From positions 65,146,606 to 65,210,605 of the forward strand of contig OY288243.1 in the NCBI GenBank assembly GCA_958450325.1: a DNA stretch of 64,000 nucleotides, read 5' to 3'. Within the stretch, counting starts at the first letter, position 1. Every line of letters begins with the position of its first letter. The stretch comes from Agrostemma githago. Lineage: Eukaryota > Streptophyta > Magnoliopsida > Caryophyllales > Caryophyllaceae. Made by a program: the position numbers and the translations under genes. Shown in pieces: positions 10,908 through 25,037 of this stretch. The notes beneath the pieces were generated by a model that searched no databases, was not told where the DNA came from, and was given only the letters and a program-made list of their open reading frames with translations.

Positions 10908-13562
10908 TGTAACACCCGCTATTTTATTATTATAAAATCGACTTCTGTTACGATTATATCGTAACTCTATACTATATTCCGTCAATTTCGATATCAATTC
11001 CTATCTCTTTTATATCAACCGTAAATTATTTTAGATCCGATTCGAGTCCAATATTAAGTCTTTGGAGCTAGTTGGTTTTGGTGACTTTGTTTACTCTTTA
11101 TAATATTAATAATCTTGGTTAATCTATCCTCTTTTAGTTAGTTAGCTAACTACTCTCCTACTCCTACTCCAACTTTTATGTAAGTTAGCTTGGAGGTGAG
11201 TTGGAAAACAAACTCTAACTCCCTTTTCTTGTGGTGTACGTACAACATCTCCTCTACATATCATCACATGTATACGTTCATTCATTGTATCCATTTTGTC
11301 CAATATACGTAAACTTGTTCACCCTTCTTTTCCCCTTCACAAGAGCATGATCTCGTTGGTGATCTAGCAAATTATTCCCTTATTCTCACACAATTGTCCT
11401 ACGCTCTTGCTTCTTGTTCTCCCTCGTTCCGTTCTAAACTCAGGGTAATTTAATTACTCTTAATCCGCGTTGTTCTTAGTTTTTTTTTAGAGTAACTTTT
11501 ATATGGTCGTAACACCATGTATGTATACCGTTTTATAGGTTATTTGGAGGATCCCGAGGCGGACGAGTACGTTGTCGATTCAGATCTCGAAGACTAACAA
11601 GGTAACAATGATGGCACGACTCGGTATTGCGTGATGTATATGTCGTAGTTGCTTGTAGTAATATTTAAAATCGTATTTTTACTAATAGACATGTTTTACT
11701 AAATTATTATGATAATAGTTTTAATCGATTTCTCACATGTTGTTTTTATCGTTTTAATGTTACAAATCGCATGCTATAATTTGTCGTGCATCGAATCTAC
11801 TAAATTATTATAAGGCCGAGACTAAAACATACAAATAATAATCTATCACTTAATTTTTGTGATTTTTAGTATGAAATACCAAATTGGAAGTTTTATTGTT
11901 TTTAACATAATTACAGCATGTTTCAGAATCAATTAGTGTTTTTGTACGATTTATTACTCATGTTTACAGATATTATTTTCAAAAAGTTTGAAACGAGACT
12001 ACTGTTTATTTTAAGTCTATTATACGTCTATTAAATTTCGTAAATTAATTTTAAGTAGTTTCGGCACAACAAATCGTTTATGAAACTGTGACGGATTAGT
12101 TCGCGAATCTGTCAGTTGTTGTAAAACTTAATTTAAAATCTATGATAAACTTTGAATTTAATTTTGGTAATTTACGTACGTTAACTTTAAAGAGTTTAGT
12201 TAATGTTTATATTTGGATTTGTTTTAAAATAAAATTTTAAAGGTGTTTTATTAAATAAATACTATCGAGTGTCGAATTCTGACAGTTTATAAAACTACGA
12301 ACAAAAACCTCTGTTAAGTTAGGAATTTCGATTTTCTCCAGAAACATAAGTTGTATTTAAGCTTTTAAAGTTTTCAACCTCACTGATCTTATATCGTTTT
12401 GATTTATAATGATTTAATTATGAATTTTAAAGTAAGACAGTGCAAATCTGAAAAATCTGTAAATTTGTAATTTATTTCTTTTAATTACTTAAACTCCAAC
12501 CTTTTGAGAAATAATTATGATTTTTACTTTCTTTGACTTTTAATCATTAATTATACATTTATCTAATAAATATAATGTTTATGTCTCAAGGCCTAATATT
12601 AAATATTTTATATAACTCATATGTTAAACGATTTCTAATTATAATAACACCTATTTTGGAAAGTTACTAATTGAAGAAAGTTTCTATCTTTGAAAGGTTA
12701 CTATTTTGGGAATGTTTGAGATATCTTTGGATAAAATACTTATTGGTTGAATGTGGAATAATGTTGGAAATGAGAATGTACAGTATATAAGTCTAGGATA
12801 TGTTGGTTGTTACCATCAGCTATATGATCAGTGTATTTGCGTCAGGGATACATTGATTGTCGAACTGGGTATCGTTTATGCTCAGGAGTCATGCGCATGT
12901 ACTTAGGCTAGGACCTCGCTGAACGCAGTCCTATTATAGTTTGAGTTGTTGGTAAAAGGGCTTAGGAGTCGCTTCGTGGGCACTGAGTTCCTTAACTAGT
13001 GAGTGGGCTTAGGAGTCGCTTTGTGGGCACTGAGTTACTTAACTAGTGACACTTCGGTGTTGATTGACATATCTCTAGTAGTAAAAGCTGTACTGATCAT
13101 CGGTTTTAAATTCCATTATTCGTTTTGACGCCGTCAGGCTACTGAATTGTTTTTAGGATTTTGAATCTATTTTGATATATATAATGTTTTGAGTTTTAAT
13201 CTATTTTCTTATATCATGCTTCTATTGCTTATATATTATGTAGTATGGCTGGGAGAACTGCCTGAGTTGCTCCCCACTGAATTGTGGCTGTTATGTTTAA
13301 CATGGCAGGTTATCTATTTTGCGGGATCGGTTTTAAGCTAGCGAGTAGTCATGATCCTACTTATTTATATTATTGTTAATATTGTTTCTATGGATTGCTT
13401 TACCGGATTTTGGAAATTTTATTTTCGCCCTTTTTAGGAAAAGTGGCATTTGTTTCAGACTTACCTTTTGATCATACAATCATCTATTAGACATCAATGT
13501 GTTTCAATCCCATCGACAGTGATTCCGCCATTGTTTTGCATTAGAATTTCTAGGGGATTACA
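10908..13562 (+). repeat. 3' LTR of element B
   Basis: 2655 bp, starting TGTAACACCCGC and ending GGGGATTACA. Both ends and the segment near 13245-13310 (GGCTGGGAGAAC, TGTGGCTGTTATG, AACATGGCAGG) match LTR C read on the other strand, but the middle is diverged, so B and C belong to related subfamilies. The partner 5' LTR is not in the window. A near-repeat of about 60 bp lies at 12960-13045 (GGGCTTAGGAGTCGCTT twice). Confidence 0.87.
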
Positions 13563-16171
13563 CTTATTCCATAACTCCAAAACAAAGCCATTATCGATAT
13601 TAAAAAAAATCATTATAAATAGTAAGAGAAGAAAAAGAAAAGGATCACTTTCCAAAAGAGGAAACTTTTCTATTTTAGGAAACTTCTATTTTTAGAAAAT
13701 TTACCCAAAATATCATCATATCAAAATAGCAAAAATATTAGTTCATATACTAATAACACATTTTTAGTAAACGATATAGATTTATAAAACTAGTACTTTC
13801 GGCCTTTACGATATTAATTCTTAAAACGAGAACATTTGAGTTAATGAAACTATTGAAACATCATACAAGTGTTTATAAAATTATTTAGAAATGTTTTAAA
13901 CATTTTAAATACTACCAATTAGGGTGTTTCCAAAATTTACAAAGCTAAAATTCCCTAATTATTATTAGTTTCGACAATACGATTATAAATAGGATTTTAC
14001 GGCAAATGTCAAATTAAATTTTTAACGTCTTTTATTTAATTAAACTATTGGATATATTTAGAATATGTTAAGGGATGATTTAACTCTTAAAGTTTCAGAT
14101 TTAAATACTTTCAAAATTGCTGGAAAAATAATTCTTTTAGGTAAGACGAAGCATTTTAACGATAAATCTCAAATTTTCCAAAAATCAAAACTTATTAATT
14201 AATGAGTTTAATAAATAGTTCAAAAATTACGTAAAATAGTTAAAATATATTTATGGACATTCTGTACAGAAAAGAAAATTTTCCAGAATCCTAAAACTCG
14301 ATTTTTAAAGGGTTTTCTCATTAATCGTCTAATCTCGACAATAGCGATTAACAAAAATAGTAATTACAAAACGATTAAATTATTAATATCCAAAAATTAT
14401 TATTAAACTTAAAAATCATTAATTTCCAGAATCTACCACTTTTCCAGATTTCCAAAAATTCCAGATTTAATAAATCCCGTCAAAACCGTCATTAAAACCC
14501 GTTTTCACAATTAACGATTCCATTAATAAAACTTATCGTTCCTAACATTTTATTAAAACACTAAAAATCATAAAATTACATTTTATTATGAAATTATCAG
14601 AATCATATTTGTTTCCCAGATTTAAACCAAAGACAAGAAATCTAGAATTTAAACGACAAACTCGGTTTTAACGATAAACGATGATTTAAAGTGATTAATT
14701 AATTCATCCACTTAACAATTCTGAAAAATTATGAAAAACTTCAGAAAATTCTATTTCATCAGAAAGTTTCACCACGTCAAAAATCAGATTAAAATAAAAT
14801 GTTTAAGTACTAGAACTAAAAATCGGCTTTTAATCGTTTTTGTCCGATAACGGTAATAATTCAATAATCGATATCAAAAATATCATAAAAATACTAAATT
14901 ATTAAAAATCATCAAAACCAACATTTTTACAGAATATAAACATATATTACATGTTTAGGCCGAATATTACGATTTTACAAATTAATATGACGATTTAATC
15001 GTTAATCTCGTAAAAACGATAAAAATACAGAAACATACAAATTTTCAACTTTTAAAAATTTTCCAGATTATATGACATATATATCATCAAAAACAAAAAT
15101 ATAAAAATATACACAATTACACAAATAAAATCATGCAATACCGAGTAACATCGACGTTACCTCTAACCCAAATCCGAGTTGATTATAAATTCGTCGGCTT
15201 CGGAATCAACCAAGAATCCTAATTCACATGACATACATGGTACAAAAATGCCATGAGAAAACTAAAAGAATCAAGGTAAATAATGATCGGAAATAACATC
15301 GATTATTACCTTAACGAAGGGAAAAGAAAATCAATAATTTAGAAGATGAAAATACGACGATCAAAGCTTGATTATGGATGAAAATGGATGCTGAAAATGG
15401 GCAGGAACACCAGCCAAAAAGAGGGAGAAAGAAGAGGTTTTTGTTAAAATAAAATTGATGTAAAAATGAATAAGAAAAATATGAAAAGATGGTAGATGAA
15501 TAAAGCATTAAAATTGATAAAAACAATGTGAATGTAGTCTTAAAATTTCAGCCAAAATGAATGTGATGGTAGCATGAAAAGTTTGTAATTTAAGCATGTA
15601 AATCATTTAAAGAGAAAAATATCTTTTTACTTAAAGTTTAAACATAAAGTGTTATGTAAATAAAAGTTGTAATAAAATGTTTCACTACATGGTGTCACGG
15701 TCCAAAAAGGTCTCTTTTTAGTTGTAGGTTGATAAAAATAAGGATCATAAAATTATTAAAAGCATTTCAAAGCAATTCGAGTAAACCGCGTGTTCGAAAA
15801 TAATTATTTACGAAACTTCGTAATAAAATCATTAAAGGCTAAATTTTCGTAAATAAAATATTTCTTAGTTGAAAATATTATATAAATATATCTAGACATT
15901 TGTAGGAAAAGGAATAGCTTAAATCAGAGTTTAAAAACTTTAATTCGTAGAGAAGTAGAATTCCTCGCAGAAAAATAATTAGTTTACGAAGAAAATCAAA
16001 TTAATAGATTTAAAAGAATTAAAATCTTTCAATATAAAAATAAATACCATTAGACTAAAAAATTAAAATAGAGCTTGGAATAATGATGAAACATAAGGAC
16101 GAAATGTGACAGAGTTATGACGAAGTCATAACGGAAATGATAAAAATGCTAGAAAAATAGCGGGTGTTACA
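13563..16171 (-). repeat. 3' LTR of element C, truncated by element B
   Basis: Matches 22295-24848 closely. On the minus strand it begins TGTAACACCCGC at 16171. It is extremely AT-rich, with no convincing coding frame. The stretch near 15071-15135 is absent from the other copy. Confidence 0.88.
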
Positions 16172-16206
16172 ATCCTCCCCACTAAAAGAAAGTTTTGTCC
16201 TCGAAA
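16172..16206 (-). other. PPT and hairpin of element C
   Basis: On the minus strand AGTGGGGAGGAT (16183-16172) abuts the LTR. Upstream is AGTTTCGAGGACAAAACT, an imperfect form of the hairpin found in A and B. Confidence 0.82.
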
Positions 16207-17375
16207 CTAAGAATAAGCAGAAGGGAATCAAGATTAGCCCACTCGAAAAGATGAGGATACAAATTTGTATAAGAACTTGCTTTAAAAGAAAATTTAATAA
16301 CTTTCAAAGTGATACGAAATCGAACGCAAATATCTATTCCTAGAGGAACTGGGCTAAACTACTCGGAGTTTAAAATCTTCTAAACTAGTTTGATGGCCCG
16401 TGAAAATTCACGGTCCATTACGTTTATTTTGTGGTAATTAGATTAAAAAAAATTGTTACCTACATACAATATTAATACACGTAGGAAGACCATTTCATTA
16501 CGAATGAATAATGCGTGTGGTCATGAATGACTTTTAGTAGGTAACATACAATTTACATGATAGTTGTTTCGCAATTCTAATAGATAAAAAATAAGAGACG
16601 GGAAAATACGTTCTCAGATGAGTATACATCCTATTAGTCGATTGTTTGAAAAAGTTAGCGCCATACGTAGTATAAATTAATATTAAGCGTAAGGACTAAT
16701 CGTTTGTTTTAATGAATAAATTTTATTAACGAAATATAAATTATTCCGTCTAAGGTTACCGAACATTTGACATAAAGTTATATACTCCGTAAAATATATT
16801 ACTTCGTTATCCAAATAAAATGCAACATATTAACAAATTAATCGTTTAAGATTTTAGGATAACAAAAACTATCAGATCTATTCAACTTCACTTAGAATAG
16901 ATCTGAGGAAGTAGTATGCAGTATTGATTTCATTTGTTTGAATAAATCATATGCCTAAAGAAATCATACTTTTGATCTTGATAAAACACTGATCCCCTTT
17001 TTGCCGATTATTTGAATATGCTCCCTCTCCGCGCGTCAAAATCGTTATTGTGGATTCCCTTTAATTCTCTAACCCATAATTTTTTTTTTATATTTTTATT
17101 ATTATTTGGGTTATAAATTTGACCTCAAGTGGTGGGTGAGGATTGTTGATGGTGGAATAGAAGATCAGCCTCCACCTTACCCTTAGATTGATTTTTTCAG
17201 CAGCTGATGATTAGCTTCATTCTTTTTATTACATCTAGTTGTCTATTCATCTCTCATCTTTTGAAATATATTCTCATGAACATCACAATGAATGCATATA
17301 TACATATATACTCGTGACGATAGTAGAATGTTAAAAATGATGAACATATATGGTAAGATGTGATAGGAAATTGTT

Positions 17376-17876
17376 CAGAATTTTTATATTCATATATGCT
17401 TATGTACATATAAATGCTTATAGTAAATTACATTAACAATCGTATATAAATTATAATCATTATGATTATGAAATTGTATTGTTAATATAAGCGCTTATAT
17501 ATATCAACAGTATAGCATATATAATTATATACATATATACTTATATACTCGTGATGACTGAGACGGAAATTTGAAAGCCAAGGATAACAAATGCTATATA
17601 AATTAAAATAGTAGTATATAAATTACAATCAATATTTTTTAATTCAACTATCATACAGAATTTTTATATTTATATATAATCATGTACATATAAATGCTAA
17701 TACAGTTGTGTACATATAAATGGACTTGAAAATTTCAATATCTAAGCATATATTTTCGAGAAGGCGGAGAGTAAATAATTGTATTCCATATACACATAAT
17801 TCCATCATGATTATGTAACCGAATATAAATTACATTCACTCTGATTATGAAATTGTATTGTTCATATAAATGCTTA
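17376..17876. repeat. Degenerate direct repeat in element C interior
   Basis: CAGAATTTTTATATT at 17376 and 17656 is followed in both places by GTACATATAAATGCT. The pair closes with GATTATGAAATTGTATTGTT near 17464 and 17842. Copy 2 is longer by about 100 bp. This is a local duplication of an AT-rich segment. Confidence 0.6.
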
Positions 17877-18031
17877 TTTATATAAACTGAATTGTAGCAA
17901 CTCGACACCATCGATCTTTGACATGTCATTGAAGTCAGGCCTCTGTCATCTGTATATGACCCTAACATCCATATTCGATAGTTTGACGTCTTGAATTAGA
18001 GTAGCAATTGATGGGTTAATCGCAGCAGACA

Positions 18032-18260
18032 TTTGAGATTAGGGTTTGATAGACAGTGCAGTATTTTAATTCAATAGTCAATTAAGGTTTTTAATTCTCT
18101 GATAGGTTTTAATTCTATTTGGTTTGAATTATATGATATTTGAGATTAGGGTTTGATAGACAGTGCAACATTTTAATTCAATAGTCAATTAAGGTTTTTA
18201 ATTCTCTGATAGGTTTTAATTCTATTTGGTTTGAATTATATGATATTTGAGATTAGGGTT
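18032..18260. repeat. 107-bp tandem repeat, about 2.1 copies
   Basis: TTTGAGATTAGGGTTTGA starts at 18032, 18139 and 18246, an exact 107-bp period. Copies 1 and 2 differ at only a few bases (CAGTATT versus CAACATT). The third is a stub. Confidence 0.88.
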
Positions 18261-21200
18261 TGACAGATTAGAGTAAGTTGTTTGATCAAGGATTAAGGAT
18301 TAATGAGGATGTAATTGTGGGCAGGTTAATTGTGTGTGAAAGAAAGATTGTTAAGCTCGGATTGCTTGACCCAAATTGTACGTGAACCTGCATGATTTAG
18401 TTTCCCACGGAAGAGTTGCCATACAAAGGTTGGATGCATGAGGATGAAGTATTTCAAAATACTCATCAAAGAGCAGCGCCACGTCACTATGCGTGGTGCC
18501 TGCTTTAATAAATAAAGGATTATTAGTGAAATCGTAAAGTAAAGTTATTTGATAAAATAACAACGCTAAATAGCATTTGTAACGAACTTGAAGAAAATAG
18601 GGTAACCAAAACATTTTCAAAACAAAAGTAAAACAATTTGATTAAGAAATTCGAAAATGTTTATTTTATTTTTTTATGAAGAAACAAAATTTAGTTCAGA
18701 GAAATCAAATTTTGTAGTTAGTAAAAATCGAACCAGTTGTCAAACATTTTCAATAACAGATTCAAAAGTCCACCAACAAAAAAAAATGAAAAAAATAATT
18801 TCAAAACGTCAAAATTTCGAAAATGTTATCAAAGTAATTATTAAAGTTTTCAAAAATATTATCAAACTTGAACATACAAAATAATTTCGACAATGTTAAA
18901 ATGTTTTACATAATAATCCTATAGAAATTGAAATATTTGGAAATATGAAAATCTTCATAAAATTTCGATTGCTTAAAAATCAAAAATTGAATTAATTTTG
19001 AAATAATTTAAAATAAATTATTAGGGCATTATTAAACATATTTAAAAATAAATATCAACCAAAGATAAAATAAAAGTGAAGTATAAAGTTCTGAAATTAT
19101 AATTCAAAAATGTTAAATTTAACGATATCCGAAAAGTTTAAGTTAGTCAAACTTTTTACAAAACGGGCAAAATCACAATTAGAAATTATAACTCAAAAAG
19201 TTAAAATTTTACGATAATCCATTTTTTTTAAACAAGTCAAACTTTTTATAAAAATAGGAAGTTCGAAAAAAAGTGGTCAACGGATAAAAAGAACAAGGAT
19301 AAATAAATTAAAAATAAGAGCTTACAAAATCGATAGAGGTCGAAGGGATTAGCAGCAGATGTGGTAACAGAATTCAAGAGAAGCAGAATAGAAGACGGAG
19401 TTTAGAGTAAAAAAGAACTCTGAAGGATTATAGAAGAAATTCACCATCTCCAGATTCCTAGCACGATTCTCACAAACACGGTTCCCAATTGGCCCATCAA
19501 CTACGTTAAGTCCAATATCGGTACAGGGTGGTCCTACTCAATCTACAACCTCCAAAATTATCAACTGCCATAGCCTCCAAAATTAAGTCTTACATACTTA
19601 TATAATTTTTCAATTAGTATGGTAAGAATCCACAAATGATTTAGACTAATCCATTAATTAAGATTCCAACAGTCATCAAAACATACCCAAACTTGTAATC
19701 ACTAAGCCTCGTAATTCAAAGCTCATAAGGTCTGAACTCGAGGTATACTTCAAATTTCTCGAGTAAAGAACACTAAATAAAATCCACCTATATATTTACA
19801 ATGTTCGGGCACAGAATCCTCAGATTACCAACATGTTATAATGCCACAAGTAAAGAAGTTGGGGAAAGTATAACAAGTCCTCAAACACGCTCAAACCTAT
19901 TGGTAATGGCGCAAACACTCACATCTTCAAACATGTCATTGGGCTAAGGTTTCTAAAAATTCCACCAAATTTCACATTGTATCTGTGAAACCACCAAAAT
20001 ATTTATTAACTCAACGAAGCCACAATTTCGTTGGTCTAGGGTTATAACAGTCCCAATAAGATGATCCGTATAATAGTATTTCTCAAAAAACAGCACAATA
20101 AAACCAAACTGTGATTGTGCAAGATAGTTCTCTTCTCCTGGGACAACAACAATTTATCCAAGTTAGATCACTCAACTCCAAAGTTCATAGGTTACAACCT
20201 TAAACAACGATCAACGATCTAATCCTTAAGAAATACAGGTAATCTATGTCAACCAAAATTTACTAAGCATTAATGAGGACCTAAAATGGTACCACAACAC
20301 TCAGGCTAACATCTTAAACAGTGATTTATGATCCCAAAATTCCACAATTAGTCCATTAAGTCAACACTAGGTAGGAATCCCAAGTAATATTATTATTTAC
20401 ACTTGACTAGGTTCTATGTTGGGTATCAGGTATCCATCAAAATATGATATAATTCTCACTATCCAGAAATTTACTCAACTCTAAGTCCTCTATACGATCA
20501 GTAATTCATAACCCATGCTTGATCAATCTCTATGGTACAATCCTAATTCTGTTAATCAACTAATACCATTCAAATCAATTCCTCAAAAGCTCACTAGATT
20601 AGATAACAGAGCACAACTCTCAATTCTCAAACCGTTGGTAATTAGGAGTTAACTAAACCTCCAAAATATTTAACTTCTAAAAAGGGTTCACTAAGACAGA
20701 ATACGGTCTAAGCAAAGAATCTCAAGAGAAAGATGGTAAAGTAGAATAATAGAAGAAGGACTCACCATAAGAATGAAGATGAGAATATAAGAGAAGAATT
20801 GAAAGAATCAGAGGGTGGAAGATGAAAGAAAAGAATCAATGATCCTAGATACTTCAGATCATGAACCAGAGAAGAATCTTCGGGCCTGTAGAGTTCATTG
20901 GGGAACTCGCTGGATTTCTTCAATTTCGAGTAGAGGAACAAGCACACTAGTATTGAGTCGCTCCATCTGGATCCAAAGTGATTTCACATCTGAGTCTACT
21001 GCACCATGATGGAACTGAGATCTACTCTAGACCATCTGGCCTGTAGCTTGAGAAAACTGAATTGGGGCTGGAAAGTCACCATTTGTATCTTTCTTAGAGC
21101 ACCAAGTTGTCCACTCGAGTCAGCAGGCGTTGAGAGTGTTAGGTAGGTCTTGTCCCAATTTGGAGCAGCATCACGTCAACATCTTGTCCCCTCATCATCT

Positions 21201-21374
21201 TCTTTGACATATAAAACAAATATTCAATGCTAATCATTGAGTTTCAGAAACCAGAAGACTAATCAAATATGTCCTTACTTGTTTCTACCCATCTCTAATA
21301 ATATTTTTATATACTATTTAAATAATTTACTGGTATTTTCCTTAATTTTAGGTGTAAGCGTTGGGAGCAGTGAT

Positions 21375-21386
21375 GCTCTGATACCA
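21375..21386 (-). other. Primer binding site of element C (initiator Met tRNA)
   Basis: The minus strand reads TGGTATCAGAGC two bases after the LTR end. It is the same primer site as element A. Confidence 0.9.
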
Positions 21387-21388
21387 AC

Positions 21389-24300
21389 TGTAATCCCCTA
21401 GAAATTCTAACACAATACAGTGGCGGAAACACTGTAGAAGTGGGATTATAACACATTGTAACTATGTCTTGATTAAATAAAAACGGTAAGTCAATACATA
21501 AGCCATAAAATAAAAAATGGCTACAAAATAAAAATATAATAAAATCCATAAAATGGGTTTTAACAATCCATAATACAGTGATCTTATTAAAACAAGCAAG
21601 ATCCACAACTGCTCCCTTGCCCACCTGAAGGGAAACACATATACCTGCCATGTTAAAAAAAAACATAACAGCCACAATCAGTGGGGAGCAACGTCAACGT
21701 TCTCCCAGCCGTATAACAGGAATTTAAAACTATAATTGGTATTATAGAAATATAGTAAAAACGGAAAATAGTAAAAAAGTATAATAAAGATAAGCTTTCA
21801 GTGAAGAATTTCACGTATCGAAACAAAATAATAAAAAATGAGTTTTCCGGAGAAAACTGAAAACATTTGCCAACCTGCGAACCAAATTATACCGATAATA
21901 ATAAAATATTCAAAATGGTGTTATGGATAGGATTAGTGTAGATGGCTAGACTTTCACTAGGAGAATACTAAAACTAGCTTCGAGAACTTAGTTCAAACAA
22001 ATCAAACCTCGATCTCTAACTAGGCTACTCAACCATAATAGGACGGCGACTTATAAATGCGTGACCCTAGTTTAAGATGATATGTACACCCCTCCCGAGC
22101 ACCATAAATACTCAGTTCAACCCGACGACGTCTTACACTGCGAGGCACGAGTTTAAGGTCAAAATGTTCACACACTCCCGAACACCGTATATGTTCGGTT
22201 CAACAACCAGTGTGCCACATAAAGACACACCAGTCTTAAAGTTGATGGCAAAAACGCAAACCCTAGAATATATTACTCTAACCTCACACTTGTCCTTATT
22301 CCATAACTCCCAAACAAAGCCATTATCGATATTAAAAAATAATAATCATTATAAATAGTAAGAGAAGAAAAAGAAATGGATCACCTTCCAAAAGAGGAAA
22401 CTTTGCTATTTTAGGAAACTTCTATTTTTAGAAACTTTACCCAAAATATCATCATATCAAAATAGCAAAAATATTAGTTCATACTAATAACACATTTTTA
22501 GTAAACGATATAGATTTATAAAACTAGTACTTTCGGCCTTTACGATATTAATTCTTAAAACGAGAACATTTGAGTTAATGAAATTATTGAAACATCATAC
22601 AAGTGTTTATAAAATTATTTAGAAATGTTTTAAACATTTTAAATACTACTAATTAGGATGTTTCCAAAATCTACAAAGCTAAAATTCTCTAATTATTATT
22701 AGTTTCGACAATACGATTATAAATAGGATTTAACGGCAAATGTCAAATTAAATTTTTAACGTCTTTTATTTAATTAAACTATTGCATATATTTAGAATAT
22801 GTTAAGGGATGATTTAACTCTTAAAGTTTCAGATTTAAATACTTTCAAAATTGCTGGAAAAATAATTCTTTTAGGTAAGACGAAGCATTTTAACGATAAA
22901 TCTCAAATTTTCCAAAAATCAATACTTATTAATTAAAGAGTTTAATAAATAGTACAAAAATTACGTAAAATAGTTAAAATATATTTATGGACATTCTGTA
23001 CAGAAAATAAAATTTTCCAGAATCCTAAAACTCTATTTTTAATGGGTTTTCTCATTAATCGTCTAATCTCGACAATAACGATTAACAAAAATAGTAATTA
23101 CAAAACTATTAAATTATTAATATCCAAAAATTATTATTAAACTTAAAAATCATGATATTCCAGAATCTACCATTTTTCCAGATTTCCAAAAATTCCAGAT
23201 TTAATAAATCCCGTCAAAACCGTCATTAAAACCCGTTTTCACAATTAACGATTCCATTAATAAAACTTATCGTTCCTAACATTTTATTAAAACACTAAAA
23301 ATCATAAAATTACATTTTATTATGAAATTATCAGAATCATATTTTTTTTCCAGATTTAAACCAAAGACCAGAAATCGAGAATTTAAACGACAAACACGGT
23401 TTTAACGATAAACGATGATTTAAAGTGATTAATTAACTCATTCACTTAAAAATTCCGAAAAATTGTGAAAAACTTCAGAAAGTTCTATTTCATCAGAAAG
23501 TTTCACAACGTCAAAAATCAGATTAAAATAAAATGTTTAAGTACTAGAACTAAAAATCGACTTTTAGTCGTTTTTGTCCGATAACGGTAATAATTCAATA
23601 ATCGATATCAAAAATATCATAAAAATACTAAATTATTAAAAATCATCAAAACCAACATTTTTACAGAATATAAACATATATTACATGTTTAGGCCGAATA
23701 TTACGATTTTACAAATTAATATGACGATTTAATCGTTAATCTCGTAAAAACGATAAAAATACAGAAACATACAAATTTTCAACTTTTAAAAATTTTCCAG
23801 ATTATATGCAATACCGAGTAACATCGATGTTACCTCTAACCCAAATCCGAGTTGATTATAAATTCGTCGGCTTCGGAATCAACCAAGAATCCTAATTCAC
23901 ATGACATACATGGTACAAAAATACCATGAGAAAACTAAAAGAATCAAGGTAAATAACGATCGGAAATAACATCGATTATTACCTTAACGAAGGGAAAAGA
24001 AAATCAATAATTTAGAAGATGAAAATACGACGATCAAAGCTTGATTAGGGATGAAAATGGATGCTGAAAATGGGCAGGAACGAACACCAGCCAAAAAGAG
24101 GGAGAAAGAAGAGGTTTTTGTTAAAATAAAATTGATGTAAAAATGAATAAGAAAAATATGAAAGGATGGTGGATGAATGAAGCATTAAAATTGATAAAAA
24201 CAATGTGAATGTAGTCTTAAAATTTCAGCCAAAATGAATGTGATGGTAGCATGAAAAGTTTGTAATTTAAGCATGTAAATCAATTAAAGAGAAAAATATT

Positions 24301-24848
24301 TTTTTACCTAAAGTTTAAACATAAAGTGTTATGTAAATAAAATTTGTAATAAAATGTTTTATTACATGGTGTCACGGTCCAAAAAGGTCTCTTTTTAGTT
24401 GTAGGTTGATAAAAATAAGGATCATAAAATTATTAAAAGCATTTCAAAGCAATTCAAGTAAACCGCGCGGTCGAAAATAATTATTTACGAAACTTCGTAA
24501 TAAAATCATTAAAGGCTAAATTTTCGTAAATAAAATATTTCTTAGTTGAAAATATTATATAAATATATCTAGACATTTGTAGGAAAAGGAATAGCTTAAA
24601 TCAGAGTTTAAAAACTTTAATTCGTAGAGAAGTAGAATTCCTCGCAGAAAAATAATTAGTTTACGAAGAAAATCAAATAAATAGATTTAAAAGAATTAAA
24701 ATCTTTCAATATAAAAATAAATACCATTAGACTCAAAATTGAAAATAGAGCTTGGAATAATGATGAAACATAAGGCCGAAATGTGACAGAGTTATGACGA
24801 AGTCATAACGGAAATGATAAAAATGTTAGAAAAATAGCGGGTGTTACA
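21389..24848 (-). repeat. 5' LTR of element C, complete, 3460 bp
   Basis: The minus strand starts TGTAACACCCGC at 24848 and ends GGGGATTACA at 21389. Its inner half matches 13563-16171. The 21389-22294 part has no partner in the window but matches the 3' end of LTR B. It contains an open frame of 122 codons that is LTR sequence, not a gene. Confidence 0.9.
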
Positions 24849-25037
24849 ATATGAATAACCTCAAATGAACAATATAATTATGTTATTAGAACCAATTCTT
24901 TTTGAATTAGTAAATATAAATTAATTTATAAGGATTTTCGTTTAACATCAATGTTAATGTCGGTTATTTGATTACAAAATTAAATACACTCATGCATATA
25001 ATTTGGAAAACTTTTTATAGAAAAAATCAATTTTAAC

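Larger units (their letters stand above)
16207..21374 (-). mobile_element. Internal region of element C without recognisable genes
   Basis: About 5.2 kb of mostly AT-rich DNA. The longest minus-strand frames are 89 codons or fewer and match no Gag or Pol motif. The part nearest the PBS (about 20760-21200) is less AT-rich and may be a decayed leader or gag: one minus-strand frame there has several open pieces broken by stops, but I do not recognise it. With intact PBS and PPT signals this is a large non-autonomous element that would depend on proteins supplied in trans. Confidence 0.65.
13563..24848 (-). mobile_element. Element C: non-autonomous Tekay-like LTR retrotransposon, minus strand
   Basis: Inverted relative to B. 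The 5' LTR is at 24848-21389, followed by a PBS at 21386-21375, about 5.2 kb without recognisable genes, a PPT at 16183-16172, and a 3' LTR at 16171-13563. The 3' LTR lacks its last roughly 900 bp because element B starts there, so B most likely inserted into it and the missing piece lies left of the window. The right flank ATATGAATAACC is array unit 1 sequence, matching units 2-7. LTR copies differ by scattered substitutions and a roughly 60-bp indel near 15075, so C is older than A. Confidence 0.82.

Noticed and set aside
18351..18884. Frames of 89 and 75 codons inside element C
   Set aside because: AT-rich, Lys/Asn/Phe-biased translations without motifs; not Gag or Pol.
21307..21675. 122-codon minus-strand frame
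   Set aside because: Spans the PBS-LTR junction of element C; translation is of LTR and leader sequence.
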